Positions 1 through 8,152 of a DNA stretch of 27,578 nucleotides are shown in pieces. Made by a program: the position numbers and the translations under genes. The stretch's first letter is position 1; each line of letters begins with the position of its first letter. Under the pieces are notes generated by a model. The model made no database searches, was not told the DNA's origin, and worked only from the letters and a program-made list of their open reading frames with translations. This stretch comes from Lachnospiraceae bacterium UBA6998. Lineage in GTDB: Bacteria > Bacillota > Clostridia > Lachnospirales > Lachnospiraceae. The stretch spans positions 55,417 to 82,994 of the forward strand of contig DJXS01000109.1 in NCBI GenBank assembly GCA_002448395.1, in the 5' to 3' direction.

Positions 1-1197
1 GGGTTCGGCACAGTCGGCGGCGGAGTTGTTGAAGTTATTGACCGGAACCAGGATGTGATCAGAAAGACTGTTCCCCAGGGAATCTATGTTAAGTACATTC
101 TCGACCTTCGCGATTTTCCCGGCAGTCCCTACAACGACAGAGTGACCCACGACTATCAGGATATTCTTGATGACGGGGAGATCTCGGTGATCTGCGAGAC
201 AATGGGAGGCAGAGAGCCCGCTTACACATTTACCAAAAAAGCGCTAGAGCGTGGGATCAGTGTCTGCACTTCCAATAAGGAACTGGTAGCCGCACACGGA
301 CCGGAACTTCTGGAGATCGCGAAAGAGCATAACTGCAGTTATCTTTTTGAAGCCAGTGTCGGAGGCGGGATCCCGCTGATCCGTCCCATCAACGCATGTC
401 TGACCCAGGAAGACATCACAGCTGTATTCGGCATACTGAACGGTACCACTAATTATATCCTTACCCGGATGGAAAAATCCGGATTATCCTTTGAAAACGC
501 ACTCAGAGAAGCGCAGGAGAAAGGCTATGCGGAGAGAAATCCCGCTGCGGATGTGGAAGGCCACGATGCGTGCCGCAAGATCGCCATCCTTTCTTCTCTG
601 ATCAGCGGTAAGACTGTACGCTATGAGGATATCCCCTGTGAAGGTATTTCCCGCGTGACCACAGTAGATTTCGGTTATGCCCGCAGTATGAACAGGGCTA
701 TCAAGCTCCTAGGCGTCAGCAGAAAGCTGGACGACGGCAAATTAAGTGTCCGCACGGCACCTTTCCTTGTGAGAGAGGATCATCCACTTCACAGTGTCCA
801 GGATGTTTTCAACGGAGTCTTTGTTCACGGAAATATGGTGGATGACCTGATGTTCTACGGCAGAGGGGCCGGAAAGTTCCCCACTGCAAGCGCGGTTGTT
901 TCCGACGTGATGGAATGTGCCAGGAATATCGGAAGGAATATCGGCTGCAACTGGAGCGGCGAGGTCCTCTCCATAGCGGACCCCAGAGAAGAGTCCTATC
1001 GCTATTTTGTCAGAGTGGGCAAAGAGGAAGAGCACACAGCCGAAGATATCCTGCATGCGGATTTCATGGTGCATTACGAGGGCGCTCCGGCTGATGAGAG
1101 AGCTTTTGTCACTGCCGAAATGACGGAGAGAGAGTACGAAGAGGCGGTCAGATCCTTAAGTACAGTCAAACAGTGCATTCGTCTCTTGCAGGATTGA
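1..1197 (+). CDS. hom: Homoserine dehydrogenase, 5'-truncated by window edge
   Basis: Makes homoserine from aspartate semialdehyde with NAD(P)H, the branch step to threonine and methionine, in the cytoplasm. The frame is open from base 1 and begins GFGTVGGGVVE, the glycine-rich Rossmann loop, so only about 5-10 N-terminal residues are missing. An internal ATG at 55 is not the start because it would remove that loop. Other family landmarks are SNKELVAAHG (about residues 91-100 from base 1), the substrate-domain NGTTNYILTRM, DVEGHDACRK with the conserved acidic and lysine residues, and GRGAGKFPTASAV. About 70 residues follow (from around base 990) and look like a C-terminal ACT-type regulatory domain (YRYFVRV...), which in this family usually mediates threonine feedback; that is inferred. 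The stop is TGA at 1195. Aspartate kinase follows after 102 bases in the same pathway, so the two are probably an operon. Confidence 0.95.
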   Translation, partial: GFGTVGGGVVEVIDRNQDVIRKTVPQGIYVKYILDLRDFPGSPYNDRVTHDYQDILDDGEISVICETMGGREPAYTFTKKALERGISVCTSNKELVAAHGPELLEIAKEHNCSYLFEASVGGGIPLIRPINACLTQEDITAVFGILNGTTNYILTRMEKSGLSFENALREAQEKGYAERNPAADVEGHDACRKIAILSSLISGKTVRYEDIPCEGISRVTTVDFGYARSMNRAIKLLGVSRKLDDGKLSVRTAPFLVREDHPLHSVQDVFNGVFVHGNMVDDLMFYGRGAGKFPTASAVVSDVMECARNIGRNIGCNWSGEVLSIADPREESYRYFVRVGKEEEHTAEDILHADFMVHYEGAPADERAFVTAEMTEREYEEAVRSLSTVKQCIRLLQD

Positions 1198-1260
1198 ATA
1201 AATTCTGTTATTACTTAGTAGGCGGTCAATCTCCGTCACTATACAGGATTCTATTGAAAC

Positions 1261-1292
1261 AGGAGGACAAGGCCCGCAGACAGCGCGGGTGA
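1261..1292 (+). promoter_or_regulatory. Two ribosome sites around a small hairpin before the aspartate kinase start
   Basis: A strong AGGAGG at 1261-1266 lies 33 bases before the ATG at 1300, too far for direct use. A second anti-SD-complementary stretch, GGTGA at 1288-1292, is 7 bases before the ATG. Between them CCCGC (1273-1277) can pair with GCGGG (1285-1289) over a 7-base loop, which would bury part of the near site and shorten the distance to the far one. The frame upstream of 1300 has no other start before an in-frame TGA at 1255. What is seen is the two sites and the repeat; any translational control is inference. Confidence 0.4.
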
Positions 1293-1299
1293 TCATTCT

Positions 1300-2622
1300 A
1301 TGAAAAAAGTAGTAAAATTCGGCGGAAGCTCGCTGGCGGATTCAGAACAGTTCAAAAAGGTAGGGGCGATCATTACCAGTGATCCGTCGAGGGTTTACGT
1401 CATACCGTCAGCACCCGGCAAAAGGTTCAGCGGCGACGACAAAGTAACAGATCTTCTTTACAGGATGTATAACAAAGCCTATAAGGACGAAGATTTCGGA
1501 GAAGAGCTCGATGAGATAAAGTCCCGCTACCAGGAGATCATCGACGGCCTTGGCCTTACGGGCTTTAGTCTGGAGGGAGAGTTTGCGCAGATCGAGAGAA
1601 AGATGACCCAGAGCCCGAACAGCAATTATGCCGCTTCAAGAGGCGAGTATCTCAATGGCCGCATCATGGCCCGCTATCTGGACTATACATTTATCGATGC
1701 CAAGGACGTGATCTTTTTCGACGAGCAGGGAAATCTTGATGCGGAGAAGACCAATCAGGTTCTCTCAAAGGTACTTTCCGAGACGCCCCGGGCGGTCATT
1801 CCCGGATTTTACGGCAGAGGATTTGACGGACATGTCAAGACCTTTTCCAGAGGCGGAAGCGATATCACGGGATCTATCGTAGCAAGAGCCTGTAAGGCTG
1901 ATGTCTACGAGAACTGGACAGATGTGTCGGGCTTTATGGTGGCAGATCCCAGGATCATCAATAACCCCGTGGGCATTGAAACTATCACATACAGAGAACT
2001 CAGAGAGCTCTCCTATATGGGCGCTTCCGTTCTCCACGAAGACGCGATCTTCCCGGTAAGACACGAGGGAATCCCGATCAATATCCGCAATACGAACTGT
2101 CCGGAAGCCGACGGCACCTGGATCGTAGAGAGCACCTGTCAGAAATCCGGCTATGTCATCACCGGTATTGCCGGCAAAAAGGGCTTCTGCGCGGTAACTG
2201 TTTCCAAAGCGCTGATGAACTCTGAAGTAGGGTTTGGCCGCAAGGTACTGCAGGCATTTGAAGATAACGGCATTTCCTTCGAGCATATGCCTTCCGGTAT
2301 CGATACAATGACCATTGTTGTCCATGAAGATGAGTTCATGCACAAGGAACAGAGAGTCGTATCGGCCATTCACAGATACGCGCAGCCGGATTCTGTTGAG
2401 ATCGAGTCCGATCTCGCTCTCATTGCTGTCGTAGGAAGAGGAATGAAGTCCATGCGCGGTACCGCGGGCCGGATCTTTTCCGCCCTCGCCCATGCCCAGG
2501 TCAATGTGCGCATGATCGATCAGGGCTCCAGTGAGCTCAACATTATCATCGGCGTTGACAACGCTGATTTTGAGATTGCTGTTCGCGCGATCTACGATAT
2601 TTTTGTAAAGGTAAGGATCTGA
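1300..2622 (+). CDS. lysC: Aspartate kinase
   Basis: Phosphorylates L-aspartate, the first step towards lysine, threonine and methionine. The 440-residue protein opens with MKKVVKFGGSSLAD; KFGGSS (residues 6-11) is the amino-acid-kinase nucleotide/substrate loop. Further landmarks are FSRGGSDITGSIVA near residues 185-198 and ENWTDVSGFM near 205-214. The last ~140 residues, including VVGRGMKSMRGTAGRIFSALAHA, fit two ACT domains that bind feedback effectors. The length matches monofunctional enzymes; no homoserine dehydrogenase is fused, and that enzyme is encoded just upstream. The start at 1300 is fixed by the family N-terminus and by an in-frame stop at 1255. Which amino acid inhibits it cannot be read from sequence. 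The symbol is used in the generic sense; dapG- or yclM-type isozymes are not excluded. Confidence 0.93.
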   Translation: MKKVVKFGGSSLADSEQFKKVGAIITSDPSRVYVIPSAPGKRFSGDDKVTDLLYRMYNKAYKDEDFGEELDEIKSRYQEIIDGLGLTGFSLEGEFAQIERKMTQSPNSNYAASRGEYLNGRIMARYLDYTFIDAKDVIFFDEQGNLDAEKTNQVLSKVLSETPRAVIPGFYGRGFDGHVKTFSRGGSDITGSIVARACKADVYENWTDVSGFMVADPRIINNPVGIETITYRELRELSYMGASVLHEDAIFPVRHEGIPINIRNTNCPEADGTWIVESTCQKSGYVITGIAGKKGFCAVTVSKALMNSEVGFGRKVLQAFEDNGISFEHMPSGIDTMTIVVHEDEFMHKEQRVVSAIHRYAQPDSVEIESDLALIAVVGRGMKSMRGTAGRIFSALAHAQVNVRMIDQGSSELNIIIGVDNADFEIAVRAIYDIFVKVRI

Positions 2623-2636
2623 TCCTGTCAGGTCTG

Positions 2637-2679
2637 CCCCGGGGAACAGCCGGAACGCTGTGCCCCGGGGTTTATTTTT
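2637..2679 (+). terminator. Intrinsic terminator after aspartate kinase
   Basis: CCCCGGGG at 2637-2644 pairs with CCCCGGGG at 2663-2670. Inside, ACAGC (2646-2650) pairs with GCTGT (2657-2661) after an A/G mismatch, leaving a 6-base loop. The run TTTATTTTT follows at 2671-2679. It begins 15 bases after the aspartate kinase stop and closes the hom–lysC unit. Confidence 0.93.
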
Positions 2680-2733
2680 CCATGGCAGGGCAGTTAATCG
2701 TCGTTTTTTACACCTTGCATTATCAAATGTTCT

Positions 2734-2741
2734 GATATAAT
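2734..2741 (+). promoter_or_regulatory. Extended -10 promoter for the small membrane protein and guaB
   Basis: TGATATAAT spans 2733-2741, with a perfect -10 hexamer TATAAT at 2736-2741 and the extended TG motif just before it. A TTGCAT at 2715-2720 is only 15 bases upstream, so it is a poorly spaced -35; the extended -10 may compensate. Transcription would start near 2748, downstream of the ATG at 2742, so that ATG cannot begin the gene. Confidence 0.75.
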
Positions 2742-2783
2742 ATGGTTAGAAATAATCTGAAAGACGGGAATGAGGTACAGGGT

Positions 2784-3293
2784 ATGGAAACAGGCTGCCT
2801 GGAAGTCGTGGTCAACAGGAAGACGAACACACTGATGAAGGCGCTCCACTATGGTGCGATCGTCGTTGCAGTGTGTTTTTGTTTATCTGCTTTTCTCATA
2901 CACTTAGCACTGCTCCTTCCGGCAGCAGGCTGCATGGTCGCCGCATATTTATTCTGGCTGGAGATCACGGTGGATTATGAATATGTGTACGTGGACAAGG
3001 AGATCCGTGTCGCGAAGATCCAGCAGAAAGAGCGCAGGAAAGATCTTGCCGTCTATGATCTCACCAGGATGGAAGTAATGGCGCCGTCCGGATCCTATCA
3101 TCTCGACGAGTACAGGAACAAAAATCTTACGGTTTTTGATTACAGTTCGGGAGAAGAAGACAACAAGCCGTTCCGATATGAGGTCGTGATGGAAGGCGGC
3201 AGCAAGCTGATCCTCGATTTTGTAGGAGAGTACGGAGAACAGATCATTACCATACTCCGCACTTATTTTCCCAGGAAGGTTTTTACAAACTGA
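2784..3293 (+). CDS. Small two-helix membrane protein of unknown function
   Basis: I do not recognise a named family. The 169-residue protein has a short charged N-terminus (METGCLEVVVNRKTNTLMK), two closely spaced hydrophobic segments at about residues 22-39 and 41-59, and a soluble, charged C-terminal part of about 110 residues rich in beta-type sequence (YEYVYVDKEIRVAKI, FRYEVVMEGGSKLILDF). It is probably held in the cytoplasmic membrane by a helical hairpin with the C-terminal part in the cytoplasm, resembling small PH-like membrane proteins in layout only. The start at 2784 has GAGGT at 2772-2776 eight bases upstream. The ATG at 2742 overlaps the promoter -10 and is rejected. guaB begins 42 bases after the stop with no terminator between, so both are probably co-transcribed. 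No signal peptidase site or catalytic motif was seen. Confidence 0.75.
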   Translation: METGCLEVVVNRKTNTLMKALHYGAIVVAVCFCLSAFLIHLALLLPAAGCMVAAYLFWLEITVDYEYVYVDKEIRVAKIQQKERRKDLAVYDLTRMEVMAPSGSYHLDEYRNKNLTVFDYSSGEEDNKPFRYEVVMEGGSKLILDFVGEYGEQIITILRTYFPRKVFTN

Positions 3294-3311
3294 CAACAGA
3301 TAACGTAGATA
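3282..3311 (+). promoter_or_regulatory. Possible guaB promoter overlapping the end of the preceding gene
   Basis: TTTACA at 3282-3287 and TAGATA at 3306-3311 are 18 bases apart, upstream of the guaB ribosome site. The match is moderate, and guaB could instead be read only from the promoter at 2734-2741. Confidence 0.25.
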
Positions 3312-3314
3312 TGA

Positions 3315-4793
<1,479 letters not shown>

Positions 4794-4847
4794 TCTGTAT
4801 TTTGACTGATAGTATATAAATCCAAATAACATGAAGCAGGAGCAGCA

Positions 4848-6548
4848 ATGGGTAAAGAAGAACTGAACAGAGATGACGCGCCGGTCTCCGCAGAGGAGAA
4901 AGTCAGCCGCCATTTTATTGAAAAGGAAATTGACAAGGACCTCGCCGAGGGCGTTTATGACACCGTCCACACACGTTTTCCCCCCGAGCCGAACGGCTAT
5001 CTGCATATAGGGCATGCGAAGAGCATACTTCTCAACTACGGCATGGCGCAGCAATACGGCGGGAAATTTAACCTTCGTTTTGACGACACTAATCCCACAA
5101 AGGAAAAGAGCGAATTTGTGGAGTCCATCAAGGAGGACGTGGCGTGGCTCGGAGCTGATTACGAAGACAGGCTCTTTTTTGCCTCCAACTACTTCGATCA
5201 GATGTATGAGATCGCTGTAGATCTTATCAAAAAAGGGAAGGCCTATGTGTCTGACCTGACTGCGGAGCAGATGAGGGAATACCGCGGAACACTCGACGAG
5301 CCCGGGATCAATGATCCCAACAGGGACAGGAGTGTCGAGGAGAACCTCGATCTCTTCACAAAGATGAAAAACGGCGAATTCGCGGACGGAGAGAAGACTC
5401 TGCGCGCGAAGATCGACATGACAAGTTCCAATATGAACATGAGGGATCCGATCCTCTACAGAGTGGCTCACATGTCCCATCACAATACGGGCGACAAGTG
5501 GTGCATCTATCCGATGTACGACTATGCGCACCCCATTGAGGACGCGATTGAGAATATCACACATTCGCTGTGCACACTTGAGTTTGAAGATCACAGGCCG
5601 CTCTACGACTGGGTCGTCAAGGAAGCCGGTTTTGTGCATCCTCCCAGACAGATCGAATTTGCCAAGATGTATCTGACCAACGTGGTCACCGGCAAGAGAT
5701 ATATCAAGAAACTTGTGGAAGAGGGTATCGTAGACGGATGGGATGATCCCAGACTTGTGAGCATCTCAGGCCTTCGCCGCAGAGGCTTTACTCCCGCGTC
5801 CATCAAGAAATTTGTGGAACTGAGCGGTATTTCCAAGGCGCAGTCCTCTTCGGACTACGCAATGCTTGAGTACTGCATCAGAGAAGACCTCAAGCCGAGC
5901 TGCAGCAGAATGCTCGCGGTTCTTGATCCGCTCAAGCTGATCATCGACAATTATCCCGAGGATCAGACAGAAATGCTTGACGCGGACAATAATCTCGAGA
6001 ATCCCGAACTTGGTGTAAGACAGATTCCCTTCGGCCGGGAACTCTGGATCGAGAGAGAGGATTTCCTCACAGCTCCGATCCCCAAATACAAGAGACTCTA
6101 TCCCGGAAACGAAGTCCGTCTGATGTATGCTTATTTCGTAAAGTGCACCGGATATGACACCGATGAGAACGGAAATGTTACCGCTGTGCACTGCACTTAT
6201 GATCCCGAGACCAAGAGCGGAAGCGGATTTACCGGCCGCAAGGTCAAGGGCACGATCCACTGGGTCAGCGCTAAGGAAGCGGTGCCGGTAAAGGTAAGAC
6301 TTTACGAGAATATCGTAGATGAGGAAAAGGGTGTGTACAATGAGGACGGTTCCCTCAATCTCAATCCCAATTCCCTCGTAGAGTGCTGCGCTTATGCGGA
6401 GCCCGCCCTTAAAGACGTGAAGCCTTTCGACAGGTTCCAGTTTGTCAGAAACGGCTATTTCTGCGTGGACTGCCACGACTCCAAGGAAGGCGCGCCTGTA
6501 TTTAACAGGATCGTAGGCCTTAAGAGCTCATTCAAACTGCCGAAGTAA
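4848..6548 (+). CDS. glnS: Glutaminyl-tRNA synthetase
   Basis: Charges tRNA-Gln directly with glutamine. The 566-residue class I enzyme has [15 protein letters not shown] with HIGH at 53-56, [44 protein letters not shown], and [17 protein letters not shown], all diagnostic of GlnRS rather than GluRS. The second ATP signature is not MSKR as in E. coli: the equivalent place reads [11 protein letters not shown], with TGKR at about 281-284. The C-terminal anticodon-binding barrels are complete ([39 protein letters not shown]) and the protein ends SSFKLPK. Many Bacillota make Gln-tRNA by the GluRS/GatCAB route instead; both can coexist. The ribosome site is weak (AGGAGCAGCA before ATG). It may be co-transcribed with guaB; a TTGACT at 4802-4807 lacks a good -10 partner. 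Confidence 0.96.
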   Translation: MGKEELNRDDAPVSAEEKVSRHFIEKEIDKDLAEGVYDTVHTRFPPEPNGYLHIGHAKSILLNYGMAQQYGGKFNLRFDDTNPTKEKSEFVESIKEDVAWLGADYEDRLFFASNYFDQMYEIAVDLIKKGKAYVSDLTAEQMREYRGTLDEPGINDPNRDRSVEENLDLFTKMKNGEFADGEKTLRAKIDMTSSNMNMRDPILYRVAHMSHHNTGDKWCIYPMYDYAHPIEDAIENITHSLCTLEFEDHRPLYDWVVKEAGFVHPPRQIEFAKMYLTNVVTGKRYIKKLVEEGIVDGWDDPRLVSISGLRRRGFTPASIKKFVELSGISKAQSSSDYAMLEYCIREDLKPSCSRMLAVLDPLKLIIDNYPEDQTEMLDADNNLENPELGVRQIPFGRELWIEREDFLTAPIPKYKRLYPGNEVRLMYAYFVKCTGYDTDENGNVTAVHCTYDPETKSGSGFTGRKVKGTIHWVSAKEAVPVKVRLYENIVDEEKGVYNEDGSLNLNPNSLVECCAYAEPALKDVKPFDRFQFVRNGYFCVDCHDSKEGAPVFNRIVGLKSSFKLPK

Positions 6549-6566
6549 GTTACAAGTCAAATTAAT

Positions 6567-6602
6567 AAAAGCGCATGGATCCCGACATCCATGCGCTTTT
6601 TT
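6567..6602. terminator. Bidirectional intrinsic terminator between glnS and the TetR gene
   Basis: GCGCATGGAT (6571-6580) pairs perfectly with ATCCATGCGC (6587-6596) over a 6-base loop. AAAA precedes it and TTTTTT follows at 6597-6602, so it can end both glnS and the convergent minus-strand regulator. Confidence 0.95.
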
Positions 6603-6619
6603 ATCATCATCGGTAAAAC

Positions 6620-7222
6620 TCAGTCATATGTCTTTTCGAAGAATTGTATCAGATCATTGATCTCCGCTTCAAATCTAACAGGATCAAAGTAGCCGTCTTC
6701 AAGAATCTCCAGGGCAGTATCTTTTCTGGCCAGGTCCAGAAGTCTGCTGATCTTTGCAGCATCTTCAGCTGAAAGGGAATCCGGCAGAACCGATCCTGCA
6801 AGAACTTCTGACCGCTTTTCATTGTACAGTGCTGTGTCTGAGAGGATGTCTTCAGGGTTTTCGCAGGCGTTCCCGCTTCCCGCTCTCTCAAGAAAAAGGA
6901 ACAGATAAGGGTACCTGCGCATGACCGCGCATTCGGACGCAGTGATCTTTCTCTGCAGTTCAAAATAGGGAAGAGGCCCGGCCTTTGAAATCCCGGAGTT
7001 AAGTTCGACAAGAGCGAATCTGGTGCTGTATTCGGCAAGGAACTCGTAGATACCGGATTTACTGTAAAAATAGTGAAAGAGCAGACCTTTGCTGATCCCT
7101 GCCTCCGCAACGATCTCATCGGTACTTGCGTGGCGGAATCCGTCCCGCGAAAACACTTTCAGCGCTCCGTTGATCATACTGTTCTGTTTGGTTTTATTTA
7201 AGTCCCAGAATTTGTCATTCAC
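6620..7222 (-). CDS. TetR/AcrR-family transcriptional regulator
   Basis: A 200-residue DNA-binding regulator. The N-terminal region MNDKFWDLNKTKQNSMINGALKVF is followed by the TetR helix-turn-helix, STDEIVAEAGISKGLLFHYF at about residues 34-53, with the typical YSKSGIYEFL after it. The remaining ~135 residues are a helical ligand/dimer domain with no recognisable ligand signature. The start is taken as GTG at 7222, because AAAGGAGG lies 8 bases upstream (7231-7238, read on the minus strand). The in-frame ATG at 7297 precedes the predicted transcription start, and the ATG at 7249 has only a badly spaced site. It is divergent from the acidic membrane protein at 7403 with inverted repeats between them, the usual layout of a local repressor. 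The target and inducer are unknown. Confidence 0.9.
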   Translation of the reverse strand: MNDKFWDLNKTKQNSMINGALKVFSRDGFRHASTDEIVAEAGISKGLLFHYFYSKSGIYEFLAEYSTRFALVELNSGISKAGPLPYFELQRKITASECAVMRRYPYLFLFLERAGSGNACENPEDILSDTALYNEKRSEVLAGSVLPDSLSAEDAAKISRLLDLARKDTALEILEDGYFDPVRFEAEINDLIQFFEKTYD

Positions 7223-7294
7223 TGCCGCTTCCTCCTTTCCCGGCTTCATTTCCTTAATGATAACATTGCCCAAATCCCGCTTCAAGAAAGAGCG

Positions 7295-7333
7295 CAAAAT
7301 TATAATATGTTTACAATTGTATCTTTAATTTTG
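7295..7333. promoter_or_regulatory. Candidate operator: nested inverted repeats in the divergent region
   Basis: CAAAATTA at 7295-7302 is repeated inverted as TAATTTTG at 7326-7333. Between them TACAATTGTA (7312-7321) is a perfect 10-base palindrome. The two dyads are not exactly co-centred (7314 and 7316.5). The left arm overlaps the regulator's -10 and the right arm overlaps a possible -35 of the gene at 7403, as expected for a TetR-type operator. The repeats are seen; binding is inferred, and AT-rich DNA makes chance dyads more likely. Confidence 0.4.
7299..7304 (-). promoter_or_regulatory. -10 box of the TetR-family gene
   Basis: Read on the minus strand, 7304-7299 is TATAAT. A loose -35, TTAAAG, lies 18 bases upstream. 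A transcript would start near 7292, giving a leader of about 70 bases before the GTG at 7222. Confidence 0.5.
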
Positions 7334-7352
7334 GGACTAAATAGAGTAGTAT
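7324..7352 (+). promoter_or_regulatory. Possible promoter of the acidic membrane protein gene
   Basis: TTTAAT (7324-7329) and TAGTAT (7347-7352) are 17 bases apart, 50 bases before the gene. Both hexamers are weak, as would suit a regulated promoter, but the call is tentative. Confidence 0.3.
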
Positions 7353-7402
7353 GAAATACAGCAGGGCGGTTTTGCCCGATATAAAATCAACAGGAGGTCA
7401 AT

Positions 7403-7873
7403 ATGTTCAAATTAGGAAAACTTCTTTTTGGTCTTGCGGTGGCAGGCGCAACTGCGGCAACGGTTTACAACTATCTGGATCAGACGAACAGTGAGCCGGA
7501 TGAAGATTTTGACGAGGATTTCGAGGACGACGATATTGAGAAATCTGAGGAAGAAGACTACACAGAGAAACTGAAAACGGCAGCAACGAGAACTTACACT
7601 ACGATCAAAGAGAGCTCTGCGGATGCAATGGCGAAGGTCAAGGAAGCGATTGGCCCCAAGGGCGAGGAAGTTCTTGACGTTGTCGGCGAGACAGCTGAAA
7701 AGGTTAAAGGTGTGGTAGCAGATTCCGCCGCACGTGTGAAAGACATTCTTCAGGAAGAAGAGAGCAAAGTCGACGAAGAAGCCATCGAAGATGCGGTAGC
7801 GAATGCGCAGGCAGAGGAAATGGCTGCTGAGGAAGAAGCCCCCGAAGAGGCTGCTGAGGAAAAAGAAGAATAA
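7403..7873 (+). CDS. Membrane-anchored, highly acidic YtxH-like protein of unknown function
   Basis: A 156-residue protein with one N-terminal hydrophobic helix (about residues 4-22, KLGKLLFGLAVAGATAATVY), then a run dominated by Asp and Glu (about 31-53, PDEDFDEDFEDDDIEK and following). A middle part has amphipathic helix-like repeats (MAKVKEAIGPKGEEVLDVV, AEKVKGVVADSAARVKDIL), and the C-terminal tail is almost only Glu and Ala. There is no cleavage motif or cysteine, so it is probably a single-pass membrane protein with an elongated, helical charged domain. The layout recalls YtxH/LEA-like general-stress proteins, but this is similarity of composition, not a family assignment. AGGAGG ends 6 bases before the ATG. 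It is divergent from the TetR-type regulator, which may control it. Confidence 0.8.
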   Translation: MFKLGKLLFGLAVAGATAATVYNYLDQTNSEPDEDFDEDFEDDDIEKSEEEDYTEKLKTAATRTYTTIKESSADAMAKVKEAIGPKGEEVLDVVGETAEKVKGVVADSAARVKDILQEEESKVDEEAIEDAVANAQAEEMAAEEEAPEEAAEEKEE

Positions 7874-7906
7874 TAGATCAATCAATGATTTGTTTTGCAA
7901 ATCTTC

Positions 7907-7935
7907 TTGACTATTTTTATGTTCTTGATTAGAAT
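7907..7935 (+). promoter_or_regulatory. Promoter of the nucleobase permease leader
   Basis: TTGACT at 7907-7912 and TAGAAT at 7930-7935 are exactly 17 bases apart, each one mismatch from consensus. Initiation near 7942 would give a leader of about 207 bases before the permease ATG at 8149. Confidence 0.75.
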
Positions 7936-8014
7936 CTCTTTAGATTTTTTGAGGGAAGGACATCAATGAGTCGGAGAATTGTCAATCATTTGAATTTCAT
8001 GAGTTAATATTAAG

Positions 8015-8048
8015 CACGTCAGGGTCAGTGTTCCCTGACGTGTTTTTT
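8015..8048 (+). terminator. Intrinsic terminator inside the permease leader (candidate attenuator)
   Basis: CACGTCAGGG (8015-8024) pairs perfectly with CCCTGACGTG (8033-8042) over an 8-base loop, followed by TTTTTT at 8043-8048. It lies 142 bases after the stop of the acidic protein gene but downstream of the promoter at 7907-7935. A transcript from that promoter would therefore meet it after about 107 bases, before the permease. It could simply end readthrough from the upstream gene. A weak GATTTG/CAAATC hairpin at 7887-7903 is another candidate end for that gene. I saw no clear antiterminator pairing and no purine-riboswitch or PyrR-box consensus. Confidence 0.85.
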
Positions 8049-8059
8049 AAGGGGGTATC

Positions 8060-8152
8060 ATGGAATTTAAGGACCACGGGAATCCATCGGCTTATGCGGC
8101 CATCCGGTCCGGATCTTTCCCGGATCTTACAAACAGGAGGAAATACAGATGA
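8060..8152 (+). CDS. Upstream small ORF, 30 codons, overlapping the permease start
   Basis: ATG at 8060 is preceded by AAGGGGGT (8049-8056). The frame runs 30 codons (MEFKDHGNPSAYAAIRSG..., ending NRRKYR) to a TGA at 8150-8152 that overlaps the permease ATG at 8149 in an ATGA junction. The consecutive AGG AGG codons near its end form the permease ribosome site. This is the geometry of a coupled leader peptide. It sits right after the leader terminator, so it is translated only if transcription reads through. There is no evidence that the peptide itself has a function; it may be chance in a short, G-rich leader. Confidence 0.4.
   Translation: MEFKDHGNPSAYAAIRSGSFPDLTNRRKYR

Noticed and set aside
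2742..2783. ATG at 2742 as start of the small membrane protein
   Set aside because: It overlaps the -10 box and would lie upstream of the transcription start; ATG 2784 has a proper GAGGT site.
4802..4830. TTGACT at 4802-4807 as a glnS promoter
   Set aside because: The -10 position at 17 bases reads AATAAC, and the TATATAAA nearby is far too close.
7223..7297. ATG at 7297 or 7249 (minus strand) as start of the TetR gene
   Set aside because: 7297 precedes the predicted transcription start, 7249 has a badly spaced site, and the GTG at 7222 has AAAGGAGG at ideal spacing.
7942..8148. Known purine riboswitch or PyrR-binding leader before the permease
   Set aside because: I looked for the purine aptamer core and for the PyrR box and saw neither, so only an unassigned leader is claimed.
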